The notes: generated by a model not told the origin, from the sequence alone. A DNA stretch of 59,185 nucleotides from Eggerthellales bacterium (GCA_029225085.1 JAQXVU010000021.1:1-59185); one strand, 5' to 3'. Shown: positions 17,856 through 27,557, counted from the stretch's first letter. A program made the numbers and translations.

Positions 17856-18575
17856 TTAGGAGAGACCACGCAAAAACTTTTCGTCCTCAGGGGTAAGAGT
17901 CGCAGACTGCAGCAGGTCAGGACGGAGGGCCGCCGTACGGGCCAAGCTCTGCTGACGACGCCAAGTGGCGATGGCGGGATGATTGCCGCTTCGCAGGATT
18001 TCAGGGACATCCATGCCCCGATAGCTGGCAGGACGGGTGTACTGAGGGTATTCCAGCAGGTTATCGTGGAAGCTCTCGTCTACCGCGCCCATCTCGGCGC
18101 CCAATACGCCAGGGATCTTGCGAACCACGGCGTCGATAACCACCATGGCAGCCAGCTCGCCGCTGGTGAGCACATAGTCGCCGATGCACAGCACGTCGCT
18201 GGCAAGGGAATAGGCGCGCTCATCGATGCCCTCATAGTGGCCGCAGATGAACAGCAGGCGCTCCTTGCCGGAAAGCTCCGTGGCGATCTCGTCGCTGAAG
18301 GGGCGGCCGCAGGGAGACAGGAAAATGGTGTAGGGTGCGGGACCCTCGCTGCAGAGCTCGTCGTAGGCCTCGAAGATGGGCTCGCACTTCATCACCAGAC
18401 CGCAACCGCCGCCATAGGGCTCGTCGTCGGTGGTGCAATGCTTGTCGTGGGTCCATTTACGCAGGTCGTATCCCTGATAGTTCAGATAGCCCTTCTCCTG
18501 GGCGATCCTCATCATGGAAGAGCCCATGACGGAGCTGAACATATCGGGGAACGTAGAGAGAGTGTCAATGCGCAT
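17856..18575 (-). CDS. trmD: tRNA (guanine-37-N1)-methyltransferase
   Basis: TrmD methylates G37 of tRNAs next to the anticodon using S-adenosylmethionine. This prevents +1 frameshifting. The 239-residue protein shows DTLSTFPDMF, DDEPYGGGCGLVMK and the knotted SAM-binding segment LLFICGHYEGIDER...GDYVLTSGELAAM. It is 16 bases downstream of rimM. A weak degenerate copy of its last codons can be drawn at 17835-17851 (CTAGACCATTCACGC), but this is near chance level. Confidence 0.96.
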   Translation of the reverse strand: MRIDTLSTFPDMFSSVMGSSMMRIAQEKGYLNYQGYDLRKWTHDKHCTTDDEPYGGGCGLVMKCEPIFEAYDELCSEGPAPYTIFLSPCGRPFSDEIATELSGKERLLFICGHYEGIDERAYSLASDVLCIGDYVLTSGELAAMVVIDAVVRKIPGVLGAEMGAVDESFHDNLLEYPQYTRPASYRGMDVPEILRSGNHPAIATWRRQQSLARTAALRPDLLQSATLTPEDEKFLRGLS

Positions 18576-18591
18576 GATAGGTCCTCGCAGA

Positions 18592-19113
18592 CTAGTCCTG
18601 CAGCTCGAGAAGAGAGCGAGGAATGGTGACCTCTACCAGCTCCTGATCGAAATCGACCAGGTCGACAAAGGCCTCGACATAGGGGATGAGGACAGAGCCA
18701 TAGGGGCCTTCCACCACCAGGGTGTCCTGGAACTCGCCCTCGAGGAACTCGCTGACCGTGCCAAGATCGCCGAAATCGGCATCATGTACGGCAAAGCCCA
18801 GGGGAAGATCCTCCTCCTGTGCCAGCAATTCGGGGTCAAGGTCATCGGTGCACATGAGCAGATAGTGACCCAACAGCTTCTCGGCTACGTCTACTGAATC
18901 TACCTCCGCAAAGGACACCACGTGATCCTTGCCCTGCAGGCTCACCGAAGAAACGGTCAGCTCACGAGGGCCGGTCAGCAGCGGAGGAACCACGTAGGCG
19001 GTGGCGCCTTCAGACAACAAGAAAGGAAGGCCGTCGATGCTTCGAACGACGAGCCTTCCCTGCTTGCTCTTGGTTTTAGCAATCTGCGCGACGCGCTTAT
19101 ATTCGGTGGCCAT
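18592..19113 (-). CDS. rimM: 16S rRNA processing protein RimM
   Basis: The 173-residue protein has the N-terminal RimM barrel (VAQIAKTKSKQGRLVVRSI) and the C-terminal PRC barrel (LPLGFAVHDADFGDLGTVSEF, PYGSVLIPYVEAFV). RimM assists assembly of the 30S head and binds S19. ATG 19113 overlaps the khpA stop codon as TAATG. The order rpsP-khpA-rimM-trmD is highly conserved. Confidence 0.95.
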   Translation of the reverse strand: MATEYKRVAQIAKTKSKQGRLVVRSIDGLPFLLSEGATAYVVPPLLTGPRELTVSSVSLQGKDHVVSFAEVDSVDVAEKLLGHYLLMCTDDLDPELLAQEEDLPLGFAVHDADFGDLGTVSEFLEGEFQDTLVVEGPYGSVLIPYVEAFVDLVDFDQELVEVTIPRSLLELQD

Positions 19114-19370
19114 TACTCAGGCAGCTCTACGTCGACGTGACGGGCGCCTGCGCGAGAACCAGCCGCACGAGCAAGGATGCGCAGGGACTTGATGACACGG
19201 CCCTGACGACCGATCACCTTACCGGCATCCTCCTCATGAGCGGAGATCTCGATGTAGACATCGCCGGACTCGTCTACCGACTGAGTAACCTGCAGGTCAT
19301 CCTTATGGTCGACCAAAGGCTCGACCATAACGCGAACCAGCTCGGCAAGATCCACCGTCAGATTCGCCAT
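19113..19370 (-). CDS. khpA: KhpA-type KH-domain RNA-binding protein
   Basis: The 85-residue protein is a single KH domain with the signature GKVIGRQGRVIKSLR (about residues 50-64). Family members (KhpA, YlqC) bind RNA with the partner KhpB/Jag and affect cell elongation in streptococci. No khpB is in this window. It is 3 bases after rpsP and overlaps rimM, so it is within the ribosomal operon. Confidence 0.93.
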   Translation of the reverse strand: MANLTVDLAELVRVMVEPLVDHKDDLQVTQSVDESGDVYIEISAHEEDAGKVIGRQGRVIKSLRILARAAGSRAGARHVDVELPE

Positions 19371-19373
19371 GGT

Positions 19374-19616
19374 TTATGCCTCGCGAACGCTCTTGATCAG
19401 ACGAGCAACGGTATCGGTAGGCTGAGCACCGTTAGCGATCCACTTGTCGATCTTCTCCATGTCGAGGTCGATCTTTGCAGGGGTGGTGCAAGGATTGTAG
19501 GTGCCCACCTGCTCGATCTTGCGACCATCACGACGAGCGCGGGAATCAGCAACAACAACGCGATAATATGGGGCCTTGTGAGCGCCAAAGCGTGCCAAAC
19601 GAATCTTAACTGCCAT
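19374..19616 (-). CDS. rpsP: 30S ribosomal protein S16
   Basis: The 80-residue protein starts [19 protein letters not shown] and contains [12 protein letters not shown] and VGTYNP, all diagnostic for S16. It is the first gene of rpsP-khpA-rimM-trmD, with AAAGGAG upstream of the ATG and a promoter at 19701-19729. The length matches the family. Confidence 0.97.
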   Translation of the reverse strand: MAVKIRLARFGAHKAPYYRVVVADSRARRDGRKIEQVGTYNPCTTPAKIDLDMEKIDKWIANGAQPTDTVARLIKSVREA

Positions 19617-19660
19617 TAATAAGCTCCTTTAATTTTGCAACTTTGCAAACTACTTGCGGT

Positions 19661-19680
19661 CCTGCTGAATCCCAGCAGGT
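19661..19680 (-). other. hairpin in the rpsP 5' leader
   Basis: A 7-bp inverted repeat (CCTGCTG with CAGCAGG around a 5-base loop) lies between the promoter and the rpsP start. A regulatory role is possible; nothing else supports it. Confidence 0.4.
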
Positions 19681-19700
19681 GCGGATTACAGCAATTTCTA

Positions 19701-19729
19701 ACTATACGTTCTTCATGCCTTTTTGGCAA
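19701..19729 (-). promoter_or_regulatory. promoter of the rpsP operon
   Basis: TTGCCA (19724-19729) and TATAGT (19701-19706) on the minus strand are separated by 17 bases, just after the ffh stop codon. Confidence 0.7.
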
Positions 19730-19745
19730 GAGAAAAGTACTCAGG

Positions 19746-21164
19746 CTACTCGTCCATCATCTTCTGAAGGTTCTTCAGATCGTTCACGGACATGCCGCCG
19801 ATGCCGGGCATGTTCAACCTGCCGCGGCGGCCCTTGCCCTTCTTGCCGCCCTTCTTGTTCTTGGTGCTCATACCGTTCATGCCGGCCATCTGGCGCTTAA
19901 TGAGCTTCTTGGCCTCGTTGAACTTCTTGATAACCTGGTTCACGTCGGACACGGACACACCAGCGCCCTTGGCGATGCGCAGACGGCGAGAGCCGTTCAG
20001 CAGCTCGGGCTTCTCGCGCTCCTCGGCGGTCATAGAGGAAATGATGACCTCCATGCGATCGAGGGCCTTGGTGTCGAGCTTGCCGGAAGCCAGGGCCTTA
20101 TCGCCGCCGGGCAGCGCCGCCACCATCTTCTGAATACCGCCCACCTTGTGAATGCGGCGGTTGATCTCGATGAAGTCGTTCAGGTTCAGATTGCCGGTGG
20201 CCATGCGCATGGCCTCGTCCTCTTCAACCTTCGCGTCAGCGGAAGCGACGGCGTTCTCGATGAAGCTCACCATGTCGCCCATGCCCAAGATGCGCTTGGC
20301 CATGCGGTCAGGGTGGAAGGCTTCCAGAGAATCGGGCTTCTCGCCGCTAGAGATGTACATGATAGGCTTGCCAGTGACCTGACGGATGGAAAGGGCGCCA
20401 CCGCCACGGGCGTCGCCGTCCATCTTCGACATGATGACGCCGTCGAAGTCGACGCGCTCGGCGAAGGCCTGGGCCACGTTCACCACGTCCTGACCGGTCA
20501 TGGCGTCGACCACCATGTAGATGCGCTCAGGCTGCACCGCATCGCGGATAGCCTCCGCCTCGGCCATCATGTCCTCATCGACATGCAGACGACCTGCGGT
20601 ATCGATGATCACCACGTCGCGCATGCTGTCGATGGCGTCACGGATGCCCTCCTTGGCGATGGTCACCGGGTCCTTCGACTCGCTGCGATACACCCTGACG
20701 CCGATTTCGTTACCCAGGGTTTCAAGCTGGTCGATAGCGGCGGGACGGTACACGTCGCAGGCGCACAGCAAGGGCTGATGGTTCTGCTTCTTCAGCAGGT
20801 AGGCCAGCTTAGCGGAAGCGGTGGTCTTACCAGAGCCCTGCAGACCCACCATCATGATGACGTTGGGGATGCGGGAACTGAAGTTGAAATTGGGGCTCTC
20901 CCCTCCCAGCAGCTCCGTGAGCTCGTCGAGGACGATCTTCACCACGTTCTGGGTGGGGTTCAGAGAGTCGAGCACCTCGGCGCGCATGCAGCGCTCCTTG
21001 GTCTTGGCCACGAACTCCTTTACCACCATGAAGTTCACATCGGCCTCGAGCAAGGCCATGCGAATCTCCTTCATGGCGGAGTTGATGTCCTCTTCGGTCA
21101 AGCGTCCCTTAGAACGCATGCCGGAGAAGATTCCCTGAAGCTTATTGGAAAGGCTCTCAAGCAT
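19746..21164 (-). CDS. ffh: signal recognition particle protein Ffh
   Basis: Ffh binds signal sequences and the SRP RNA and delivers ribosomes to FtsY. The 472-residue protein has the N domain, the G domain (GLQGSGKTTASAKLA near 107, DTAGRLHVDE, TKMDGDARGGGALS-like MSKMDGDARGGGALSI) and the methionine-rich M domain with LPGGDKAL and a C-terminal MPGIGGM segment. It overlaps the ftsY stop by 8 bases. The SRP RNA gene is not in the window. Confidence 0.97.
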   Translation of the reverse strand: MLESLSNKLQGIFSGMRSKGRLTEEDINSAMKEIRMALLEADVNFMVVKEFVAKTKERCMRAEVLDSLNPTQNVVKIVLDELTELLGGESPNFNFSSRIPNVIMMVGLQGSGKTTASAKLAYLLKKQNHQPLLCACDVYRPAAIDQLETLGNEIGVRVYRSESKDPVTIAKEGIRDAIDSMRDVVIIDTAGRLHVDEDMMAEAEAIRDAVQPERIYMVVDAMTGQDVVNVAQAFAERVDFDGVIMSKMDGDARGGGALSIRQVTGKPIMYISSGEKPDSLEAFHPDRMAKRILGMGDMVSFIENAVASADAKVEEDEAMRMATGNLNLNDFIEINRRIHKVGGIQKMVAALPGGDKALASGKLDTKALDRMEVIISSMTAEEREKPELLNGSRRLRIAKGAGVSVSDVNQVIKKFNEAKKLIKRQMAGMNGMSTKNKKGGKKGKGRRGRLNMPGIGGMSVNDLKNLQKMMDE

Positions 21165-22074
21165 CCTCTTCGTCTCCTATCAGTCCGTTGGCGAATTCCG
21201 CCGCGTCGAAATCCCGCAAATCCTCGATAGACTCACCGACGCCGATCTTATAGATGGGCAGCCCCAGCTCGTGGGAGATGGCGATGGCGATGCCGCCCTT
21301 CGCCGTTCCGTCGAGCTTGGTGACGATGAGGCCGTCGAGGTCAAGGGCCTTGTTGAACATCTGAGCCTGGTTCAGGCCGTTCTGACCGGTGGTGGCATCG
21401 ATGACCAGAACCGTGTACACGGGGGTCTTGCAGCGCTTGCGCACCACCCTCACCACCTTGCTGAGCTCGCGCATGAGATCGTCTGAGGTGTGCAGACGAC
21501 CAGCGGTGTCGATGAGGGTCAGTTCGGTGCCTGTGGCCTCGGCGCGCTCGATGGTGTCGTAGCACACGCTGGCAGGGTCAGCTCCGCGCTCCCTGGTGAC
21601 CAGCTCCACCCCAGAACGCTGAGCCCACACATCGAGCTGCTCGATGGCGGCGGCACGGAAGGTGTCGGCACCGCCCAAGAGGACCTTCTTGCCGGCGGCC
21701 TTCTGCTCGTTGGCGATCTTACCCACCGTGGTGGTCTTGCCCGCACCGTTAATGCCCACGAAGAGCACGGTGGAAGGAGTGTCCTCGAAGGGATTCACCT
21801 CCGGCTTCACGAAGATGTCCTGAATCTGCTCCTTCAGCATGTCGTAGACCGCATAGGCATCGGGCAGAGCCTTGCGAGTGGCCTGCTCACGCAGGTTGTC
21901 GACGATGCGTAAGGTGGCCTGAGCGCCCACGTCGGAGAGAATGAGGGTCTCTTCCAAATCATCCCAGAAGTCGTCGTCTACCTCGGGACCGCGCTTCAAC
22001 AGCAGGTTCATGCGTTCGCGGAACTCGGTACGAGAGCGCTCCATTCCCTGCTTCATGCGATCAAAGAAGCCCAT
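21157..22074 (-). CDS. ftsY: SRP receptor FtsY
   Basis: The 305-residue SRP GTPase has the N domain directly at the N-terminus (no long acidic A domain), then the G domain with GINGAGKTTTVGKIA, DTFRAAAIEQL, DTAGRLHTSDDLM and TKLDGTAKGG. It docks SRP at the membrane. ATG 22074 overlaps the smc stop. The cluster smc-ftsY-ffh allows coordinate synthesis with the SRP protein. Confidence 0.96.
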   Translation of the reverse strand: MGFFDRMKQGMERSRTEFRERMNLLLKRGPEVDDDFWDDLEETLILSDVGAQATLRIVDNLREQATRKALPDAYAVYDMLKEQIQDIFVKPEVNPFEDTPSTVLFVGINGAGKTTTVGKIANEQKAAGKKVLLGGADTFRAAAIEQLDVWAQRSGVELVTRERGADPASVCYDTIERAEATGTELTLIDTAGRLHTSDDLMRELSKVVRVVRKRCKTPVYTVLVIDATTGQNGLNQAQMFNKALDLDGLIVTKLDGTAKGGIAIAISHELGLPIYKIGVGESIEDLRDFDAAEFANGLIGDEEDA

Positions 22075-25000
22075 TAGCCTTCCTTTCCAATCTTTTCCCT
22101 GTCGAGCCTCTGGCTCACCAGTTTCGTAGCGCCGCCCTGCATAGAGATGCCGTACAGCACGTCGGCCATTTCCATGGTTCGACGCTGGTGGGTGATGATC
22201 AGCAACTGGGTGTCCTGACGCATGGTGTCAAGGCACGTGCAGAGACGTCGCAAATTAGTATCATCTAACGCCGCTTCGACCTCGTCAAGAATGTAGAAGG
22301 GCGTCGAGCGCACCTGGTACACCGCCATGAGCAGCGCCATGGCGATAAGAGACTTCTCGCCGCCGCTCATAAGCGAGGTCTTGGCCACCTTCTTACCCAG
22401 GGGCTGAGCCTCGATGTCGATGCCGGTAGCCTCAAGGTCGCTCTCATCGCAAAGACGCAGACATGCAGTGCCGCCCGGGAAGAGCTCGCCGAAGATGCGC
22501 TGGAACCCCTCGTTCACCTGGCGGAAGGTGTCGATGAAGTCCTTGCGCATGCGCTCGTCGATGATGCGGACGATCTTCTCGAGAGACTTCCTGGCCGTCA
22601 TCATGTCCTGAATCTGGCCGGTGAGGAAGTCGTAGCGCTCCTTCAGCTCCTCATAGTCACGGGCCGCATCAGGATTGATGGGACCCATACCCGAGATGCG
22701 CTTGCGAAGCTGATCGGCTCGGGACTCGGCAGCGGCGCGGTCATCGACCTTATCGCAGGACAGGGCCACTTCTAGCGGCACGTCGCAATCTCGCACGATG
22801 GTGGCAGTGGCGTTCTCTACCTGCACTTCCAGACGGCCCTTCTCGACGCGGATATCGCTCATGCGATCATTGGCGGCATCGAGCTTGCCGTGCAGCTCGC
22901 GGGACACCTTGCGGGCCTCGTCGATCTGACGGTTGGCCGTGGCGGCCTCGTTGCGAGACTTCTCGATGGTGTCGCTGAGGCGTCCCACCCAGCTCATGAG
23001 GGAGGAGTGCAGAGCCTCGAAGTCCTGCAGCAGCTCATCGATGGCATGGGGCGCATCGGAGCTCTTGTTCAGATAGGTCTCCGCACGGGCAATGCGACCC
23101 TTGAGGGTGTCGAGGGTCTGCTTGCGACCGAAGGTCACGCGAGTGGCGTAGGTCTTGCGCTCGGTTAGGGTAGCCACCGACAGCTTGGCCTCGTTGAAGG
23201 AGGTCTGAGCATCCTGCAAGCTCGAGCGCAAAGGACCCTCCCCTTCCCTCATCTGGGCAAGGGACGACTTCACCGACACCAGGTCATCGCTGGCTTTCTG
23301 CAGGTCCGCCTCTACCATGTCGCGAGAGGGCTGCAGCTTTTCTAAGGCAAGGCGCGCCTGCTCCCGCTTCTCCTGCAGCTCCCTCATCTGGGACTCGAGG
23401 TTAGCCACCGTCTTACGGCAATCCTGCAGCTTCTCCGCCAGAGACTTGTCCTGTCCCTTCGCCGCAGCCAGCTCGGAGGCAAGCTGCAAGCTGAGTTTCT
23501 GAGCCTGCACCAGGGCAGCCTCCGCCTCGGAGAGCTTCACTTGGGCGGCATCTCGCACCTGACCAGCCTCTTCGGAGCGCTTCTGAGCCTCTACCAGGCG
23601 ACGATGCTGTTCTACAGGGCTCGCAACGCTAGAGTCTCGCACCGTAACGGAGCACACGCCCCTGCCCGAGATAACCAGGCCGTCACGACTCGCCACCGTC
23701 AGGCCCGAAGAGGCATGAGCCCGCCAAAGGGAGAAGGCCTCTTGGAAGGTGTCGGTCAGATACACGTGGCCGAGCAGGGCCTCTACCGAACCCGCCACGC
23801 CGTCCTCGTAGGACAGCTCGCTTATCAGCCGATGAGCCGAGGGGATCTGAGGGGCTTCAGCCGCGCAAGGAGGCACCACGTACACGGAACCGGGAAGGTC
23901 CTGGCCGCACAGACCAGCCATGAGGGCCTCGGCCTGAGACGTATCGGAAACCAACAGGGCATCGATAGCCTCGCCCAGCAGGGATTCCACCACATCCTGC
24001 AGCTCGGAAGGAACATCCACCGCCGAAACCAGATCCTGCCAAGGACCCAATTCGGAGCCGGCGGATACCGCATGGCTGCGCATCTTATTTTCGGAGGCAC
24101 GGGCTGCCTGGGCAGCTTCCAGGGCGGAGGCGGCACCATCGGCCACGGATTTCTGCTCCTGGGCAGCAGAGAGCTCCGAGCGAGCCTCTTCCACTGCATC
24201 GAGGGCGGCAACAGTCTCATTGCGAGCCGCAAGCTCACGTTGCTGCAGCTCGGCAAGGGATGCCTGGGAGGCGTCCCATTCCGCCACCAGCGCCTCTTCC
24301 CGGGTCTTTGCCTCGGCCAGCTGCTGGGACAATCCGGATTGGCGCTCCTCTACCAGCTTGCTGTCGGCCATGCTCTCCTGATAGGCCGCAGACATCTGCA
24401 TCTGCTTGTTGCGAAGGGCCTCGAGGCGAGCTTCCAGAGAGCGCTCCTGCTTCTCGAGAGCGCGAATCTCTCGCTCGCAGGCGTCGAGGCGGCTAGAAAG
24501 GCTGGTCAGTGCAGCCTTCTTCTCCCGCTGCTTGTCCTGAGCCAGCTTCAGGTCGACCTCAACCTGCAGCTCCTGATCCTCCGCCTCGGCCAGCTCATCG
24601 GTGAGGTCCTGAATGCGAAGGCGATTGGCATCGAGGTCGCGGATCTTCTCCTCACGAGAGCGCAGCAAAGAGCGCTTCTTCTCACGCAGAACCCGCAGGG
24701 TCGACTCAATGCGCTCGGCGGCGGTGCGCATAGCATGGAAGGAGCCCTCGGTCTTACGGGATCCCTCGGCCTGTTCGGAAAGCTGGCGCTGCATCTCGCG
24801 AACCTTGGAATCTGCCGCGAAGGACTCATCGTTGAGCTTAGAGATCTGGCCTCGCAGCTCGCTCTCCCTGGTCAGGACGTCATCCCACTTCACCTGCAGG
24901 GCGCGAAGATCGTCTACCGCCAGCTGCAACGTGAGGTCGCTGAGCTCGTCGGTGAGCTGCTGGTAGGTGACGGCCCGCTTCGCCTTGCGCTCGAGGGGCT

Positions 25001-25607
25001 TCAGCTGGCGCTCTACCTCGTTGGCGATGTCCCGCACGCGCATGAGATGCTGATCCATGCGCTCGAGCTTGCGCTGGCTCTTCTGCTTGCGCTGCTTGTG
25101 CTTCAAGACGCCGGCAGCCTCTTCGATGAGGGCGCGGCGATCCTCGGGCTTCGATTCGAGAATAGAATCGAGATGGCCCTGGGAAATGATGGAATGGGTG
25201 CCGGTGCCCAGACCGGAGTCATGCAGGATCTCGAGGACATCCATCCTGCGGCTGGCAACGCCATTGATGAGGTACTCGCTCTCACCGGAGCGGTACATGC
25301 GGCGCCCGATGGAAACCTCCGTGTAGTCTACGGGCAGGGTGCCGTCGCTGTTGTCTAGGACCAGCTGCACCTCAGCCACGTTCACGGCCTTGCGAGACGA
25401 GGAACCGGCGAAGATGACGTCTTCCATGGCCTGGCCACGGAGATTGCGGGCATTGCGCTCGCCAAGAACCCACAGCACTGCGTCGGAGATGTTGCTCTTA
25501 CCCGAGCCGTTCGGTCCCACAATGGCGGTGATGCCCGGCTCAAGCACCAAAGTAGATTTATCGGCGAAGGACTTGAAGCCCTTGAGGGTAAGGGATTTCA
25601 GGTACAC
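22074..25607 (-). CDS. smc: chromosome segregation ATPase SMC
   Basis: The 1177-residue protein has the N-terminal ATPase half with Walker A GPNGSGKSN (about 32-40). Two long coiled coils flank a hinge around residues 510-660. The C-terminal half has signature LMSGGEKSLIAMALL and Walker B YILDEVEAALD. SMC dimers with ScpA and ScpB organise the chromosome. ScpAB are not in this window. It is 5 bases downstream of rnc. Full length for the family. Confidence 0.97.
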   Translation of the reverse strand: MYLKSLTLKGFKSFADKSTLVLEPGITAIVGPNGSGKSNISDAVLWVLGERNARNLRGQAMEDVIFAGSSSRKAVNVAEVQLVLDNSDGTLPVDYTEVSIGRRMYRSGESEYLINGVASRRMDVLEILHDSGLGTGTHSIISQGHLDSILESKPEDRRALIEEAAGVLKHKQRKQKSQRKLERMDQHLMRVRDIANEVERQLKPLERKAKRAVTYQQLTDELSDLTLQLAVDDLRALQVKWDDVLTRESELRGQISKLNDESFAADSKVREMQRQLSEQAEGSRKTEGSFHAMRTAAERIESTLRVLREKKRSLLRSREEKIRDLDANRLRIQDLTDELAEAEDQELQVEVDLKLAQDKQREKKAALTSLSSRLDACEREIRALEKQERSLEARLEALRNKQMQMSAAYQESMADSKLVEERQSGLSQQLAEAKTREEALVAEWDASQASLAELQQRELAARNETVAALDAVEEARSELSAAQEQKSVADGAASALEAAQAARASENKMRSHAVSAGSELGPWQDLVSAVDVPSELQDVVESLLGEAIDALLVSDTSQAEALMAGLCGQDLPGSVYVVPPCAAEAPQIPSAHRLISELSYEDGVAGSVEALLGHVYLTDTFQEAFSLWRAHASSGLTVASRDGLVISGRGVCSVTVRDSSVASPVEQHRRLVEAQKRSEEAGQVRDAAQVKLSEAEAALVQAQKLSLQLASELAAAKGQDKSLAEKLQDCRKTVANLESQMRELQEKREQARLALEKLQPSRDMVEADLQKASDDLVSVKSSLAQMREGEGPLRSSLQDAQTSFNEAKLSVATLTERKTYATRVTFGRKQTLDTLKGRIARAETYLNKSSDAPHAIDELLQDFEALHSSLMSWVGRLSDTIEKSRNEAATANRQIDEARKVSRELHGKLDAANDRMSDIRVEKGRLEVQVENATATIVRDCDVPLEVALSCDKVDDRAAAESRADQLRKRISGMGPINPDAARDYEELKERYDFLTGQIQDMMTARKSLEKIVRIIDERMRKDFIDTFRQVNEGFQRIFGELFPGGTACLRLCDESDLEATGIDIEAQPLGKKVAKTSLMSGGEKSLIAMALLMAVYQVRSTPFYILDEVEAALDDTNLRRLCTCLDTMRQDTQLLIITHQRRTMEMADVLYGISMQGGATKLVSQRLDREKIGKEG

Positions 25608-25612
25608 GCCGG

Positions 25613-26407
25613 CTACTCCTCAGCCTCCGAGGCCGAAGCTGCAGCATCGCGCTTCTCCTTCTTGCGCTGGGCGCGGGCGGCCTTCTTGGCCCCCTTGGCA
25701 CGAGCCTTCTCTTCAGACTCGATGATCTGCAGCGCCATATCAGCAGCCCTGCTCTCGGACTCCTTCTTGGTGCGACCAACACCGCGGGCGAGGCTGCGCA
25801 CACCGGCGAACACGGCGGTAATGAAGGTGCGGTCATGAGGGGGACCCTGAGTCTCGATGAGCTTGTAGGTGGGCGTGATGCCCTCCTCCTGCAGCTTCTC
25901 CTGCAGAGCGCTCTTAGGGTTCTCGGGGCGCACCGCGTAGTCCTTGGTCATGCGAGGGAACAGCGTCTCGCTGACGAAGGTGTAGGCAGCAGAGAGGCCG
26001 CCATCAAGATACAGGGCGGCCGTAGTGGCCTCGTACACGTTCTCGAGGGCTGAGTGCATGCCGCGCTTTCCAGTGCCACGCTCGGAGTCGCCGAAGATAA
26101 TGACTTCGTCGAAGCCCAGGTTCTTCGCCACGTCGGACAAGGTGGAACCAGCCACCAAGGCAACCTTAATGCGGGTCAGACCGCCCTCGTCGAGGTCGGG
26201 GAAGCGATTGAATGCCTCACGGGCAATGATGGCGCCCACGATACTGTCACCCAGAAACTCCAGGCGCTCATAAGAAGACTCCGTAGCGTGACCTTCCACC
26301 GCGGAAGGATGGGTGATGGCGGCGAGAATGAGGCCCTTATCCTTGAACGTGTAGTTCAGGGCCTTCTCGGCCGTAGCGATGCGCTGTTGATAATCGTCGG
26401 GAAGCAT
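25613..26407 (-). CDS. rnc: ribonuclease III
   Basis: The 264-residue protein has the RNase III domain (YERLEFLGDSIVGAI signature), a double-stranded RNA-binding domain (about 155-225, NPKSALQEKLQEEG to ESRAADMALQII) and a Lys/Ala/Arg-rich tail. RNase III processes rRNA precursors and other duplex RNAs. At the position of the metal-binding Asp of the second motif (ADxxEA in E. coli) this protein has Asn123 (LENVYEA); the following Glu126 is kept. It lies between plsX and smc, as in many bacteria. Confidence 0.93.
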   Translation of the reverse strand: MLPDDYQQRIATAEKALNYTFKDKGLILAAITHPSAVEGHATESSYERLEFLGDSIVGAIIAREAFNRFPDLDEGGLTRIKVALVAGSTLSDVAKNLGFDEVIIFGDSERGTGKRGMHSALENVYEATTAALYLDGGLSAAYTFVSETLFPRMTKDYAVRPENPKSALQEKLQEEGITPTYKLIETQGPPHDRTFITAVFAGVRSLARGVGRTKKESESRAADMALQIIESEEKARAKGAKKAARAQRKKEKRDAAASASEAEE

Positions 26408-26412
26408 GAAAC

Positions 26413-27417
26413 CTAGTTCTCCTGGCTGCGCTGGGCAGCAACGGACTCAGCGATGAGTTCCGTAACGTTCGATTCGATAGTGTTAATGGTGGTGGTGATA
26501 CCGTTCTGAATGGCCAGGGCGTTAGAGGAGCCATGACCTACCATGCAGGCGCCCTTCACACCCAGAATAGGGGCGGCACCGTAGGTGTCTGCGCTAACGG
26601 AATCCTTAATGGCCTTAACGCCGTCCTTCAGGAGCACGGCGCCGATCTTGTTCTTCAGGCCGCTCATGAAGGTGCGCTTCATCTCGCCGAAGAGCACCGA
26701 TCCCACGCCCTCGATGGTCTTCAGGGCAACGTTGCCGGTGAAGCCGTCGGTGACCACCACGTCGCACTCCCCCGTCAGAAGGTCGCGACCCTCGCAGTTT
26801 CCGGCGAAGTTGGGGACGGTCTGGGCAAGAAGCTCATGGCATTCAAGCGCGAAGGACGAACCCTTGGTCTCCTCCTCGCCGATGTTCAGCAGATACACCT
26901 TTGGGTTGGGAACGCCCAGGACCTTCTCGATGTACAGGGAGGCCATAGAGGCGAACTGCACCAGATAGGCAGGCTTGCAGTCTGCGTTTGCTCCCACGTC
27001 GCACATAACCACGGGCTTCGTGGGGCAAGGAAGGATGGTGGCCAAGCCAGGACGCTGCACGCCCTTAATACGGCCCATGATCAGCGTACCGGCAGCCATG
27101 GTCGCACCCGTAGAACCAGCGCTGAAGAATCCCTGGGCCTTGCCCTCCTTCACCAGCTGGGCGCAGCGAACCATAGAGGAATCCTTCTTAGTGCGCACGG
27201 CCTGAACAGGGTGCTCATCCATGGCGATGACCTCGGTGCAGACGCTGGCTTCACAGCGATCATGCTCGGCGCAGAAGGGCTCCACCACCTCGGCGGTTCC
27301 GCAGAGAATGATATGCAGGTTGGGATGATCCTTAAGGGCCGCCGCGCATCCTTCAAGAACGACACCGGGAGCATTGTCTCCTCCCATTGCGTCTAGGGCA
27401 ATAGTGACCTCGTTCAT
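26413..27417 (-). CDS. plsX: phosphate acyltransferase PlsX
   Basis: PlsX converts acyl-ACP to acyl phosphate for phospholipid synthesis. The 334-residue protein starts TIALDAMGGDNAPGVVLEG and contains GSTGATMAAGTL, LPCPTKPVVMCDVGAN and the C-terminal GAAPILGVKG segment. ATG 27417 has GAGGA upstream; the frame runs on to 27537 without a better start. It is preceded by rpmF, the usual neighbour, and followed by rnc after 5 bases. Confidence 0.95.
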   Translation of the reverse strand: MNEVTIALDAMGGDNAPGVVLEGCAAALKDHPNLHIILCGTAEVVEPFCAEHDRCEASVCTEVIAMDEHPVQAVRTKKDSSMVRCAQLVKEGKAQGFFSAGSTGATMAAGTLIMGRIKGVQRPGLATILPCPTKPVVMCDVGANADCKPAYLVQFASMASLYIEKVLGVPNPKVYLLNIGEEETKGSSFALECHELLAQTVPNFAGNCEGRDLLTGECDVVVTDGFTGNVALKTIEGVGSVLFGEMKRTFMSGLKNKIGAVLLKDGVKAIKDSVSADTYGAAPILGVKGACMVGHGSSNALAIQNGITTTINTIESNVTELIAESVAAQRSQEN

Positions 27418-27499
27418 CTCATCCTCACTTCTCGTAGAGCACCAAAACCATCTCATTATAGAAGGATTGCAAGATAAACCTTGCAAAACCCCGTGCAAA

Positions 27500-27532
27500 T
27501 ATAAAGAATCCCCTGGAAAAACCAGAGGATTC
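27500..27532 (-). terminator. terminator between rpmF and plsX
   Basis: An inverted repeat (27506-27516 with 27522-27532, one mismatch, 5-base A loop on the plus strand) follows the rpmF stop on the minus strand and is succeeded by CTTTATATTT. plsX transcription may depend on read-through or its own promoter. Confidence 0.7.
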
Positions 27533-27557
27533 CTCACCGTTACTATGTAAGCAGAGA

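Noticed and set aside
23541-25358. 605-codon open frame antisense to smc
   Set aside because: It is an antisense shadow with no recognisable domain and no ribosome binding site.
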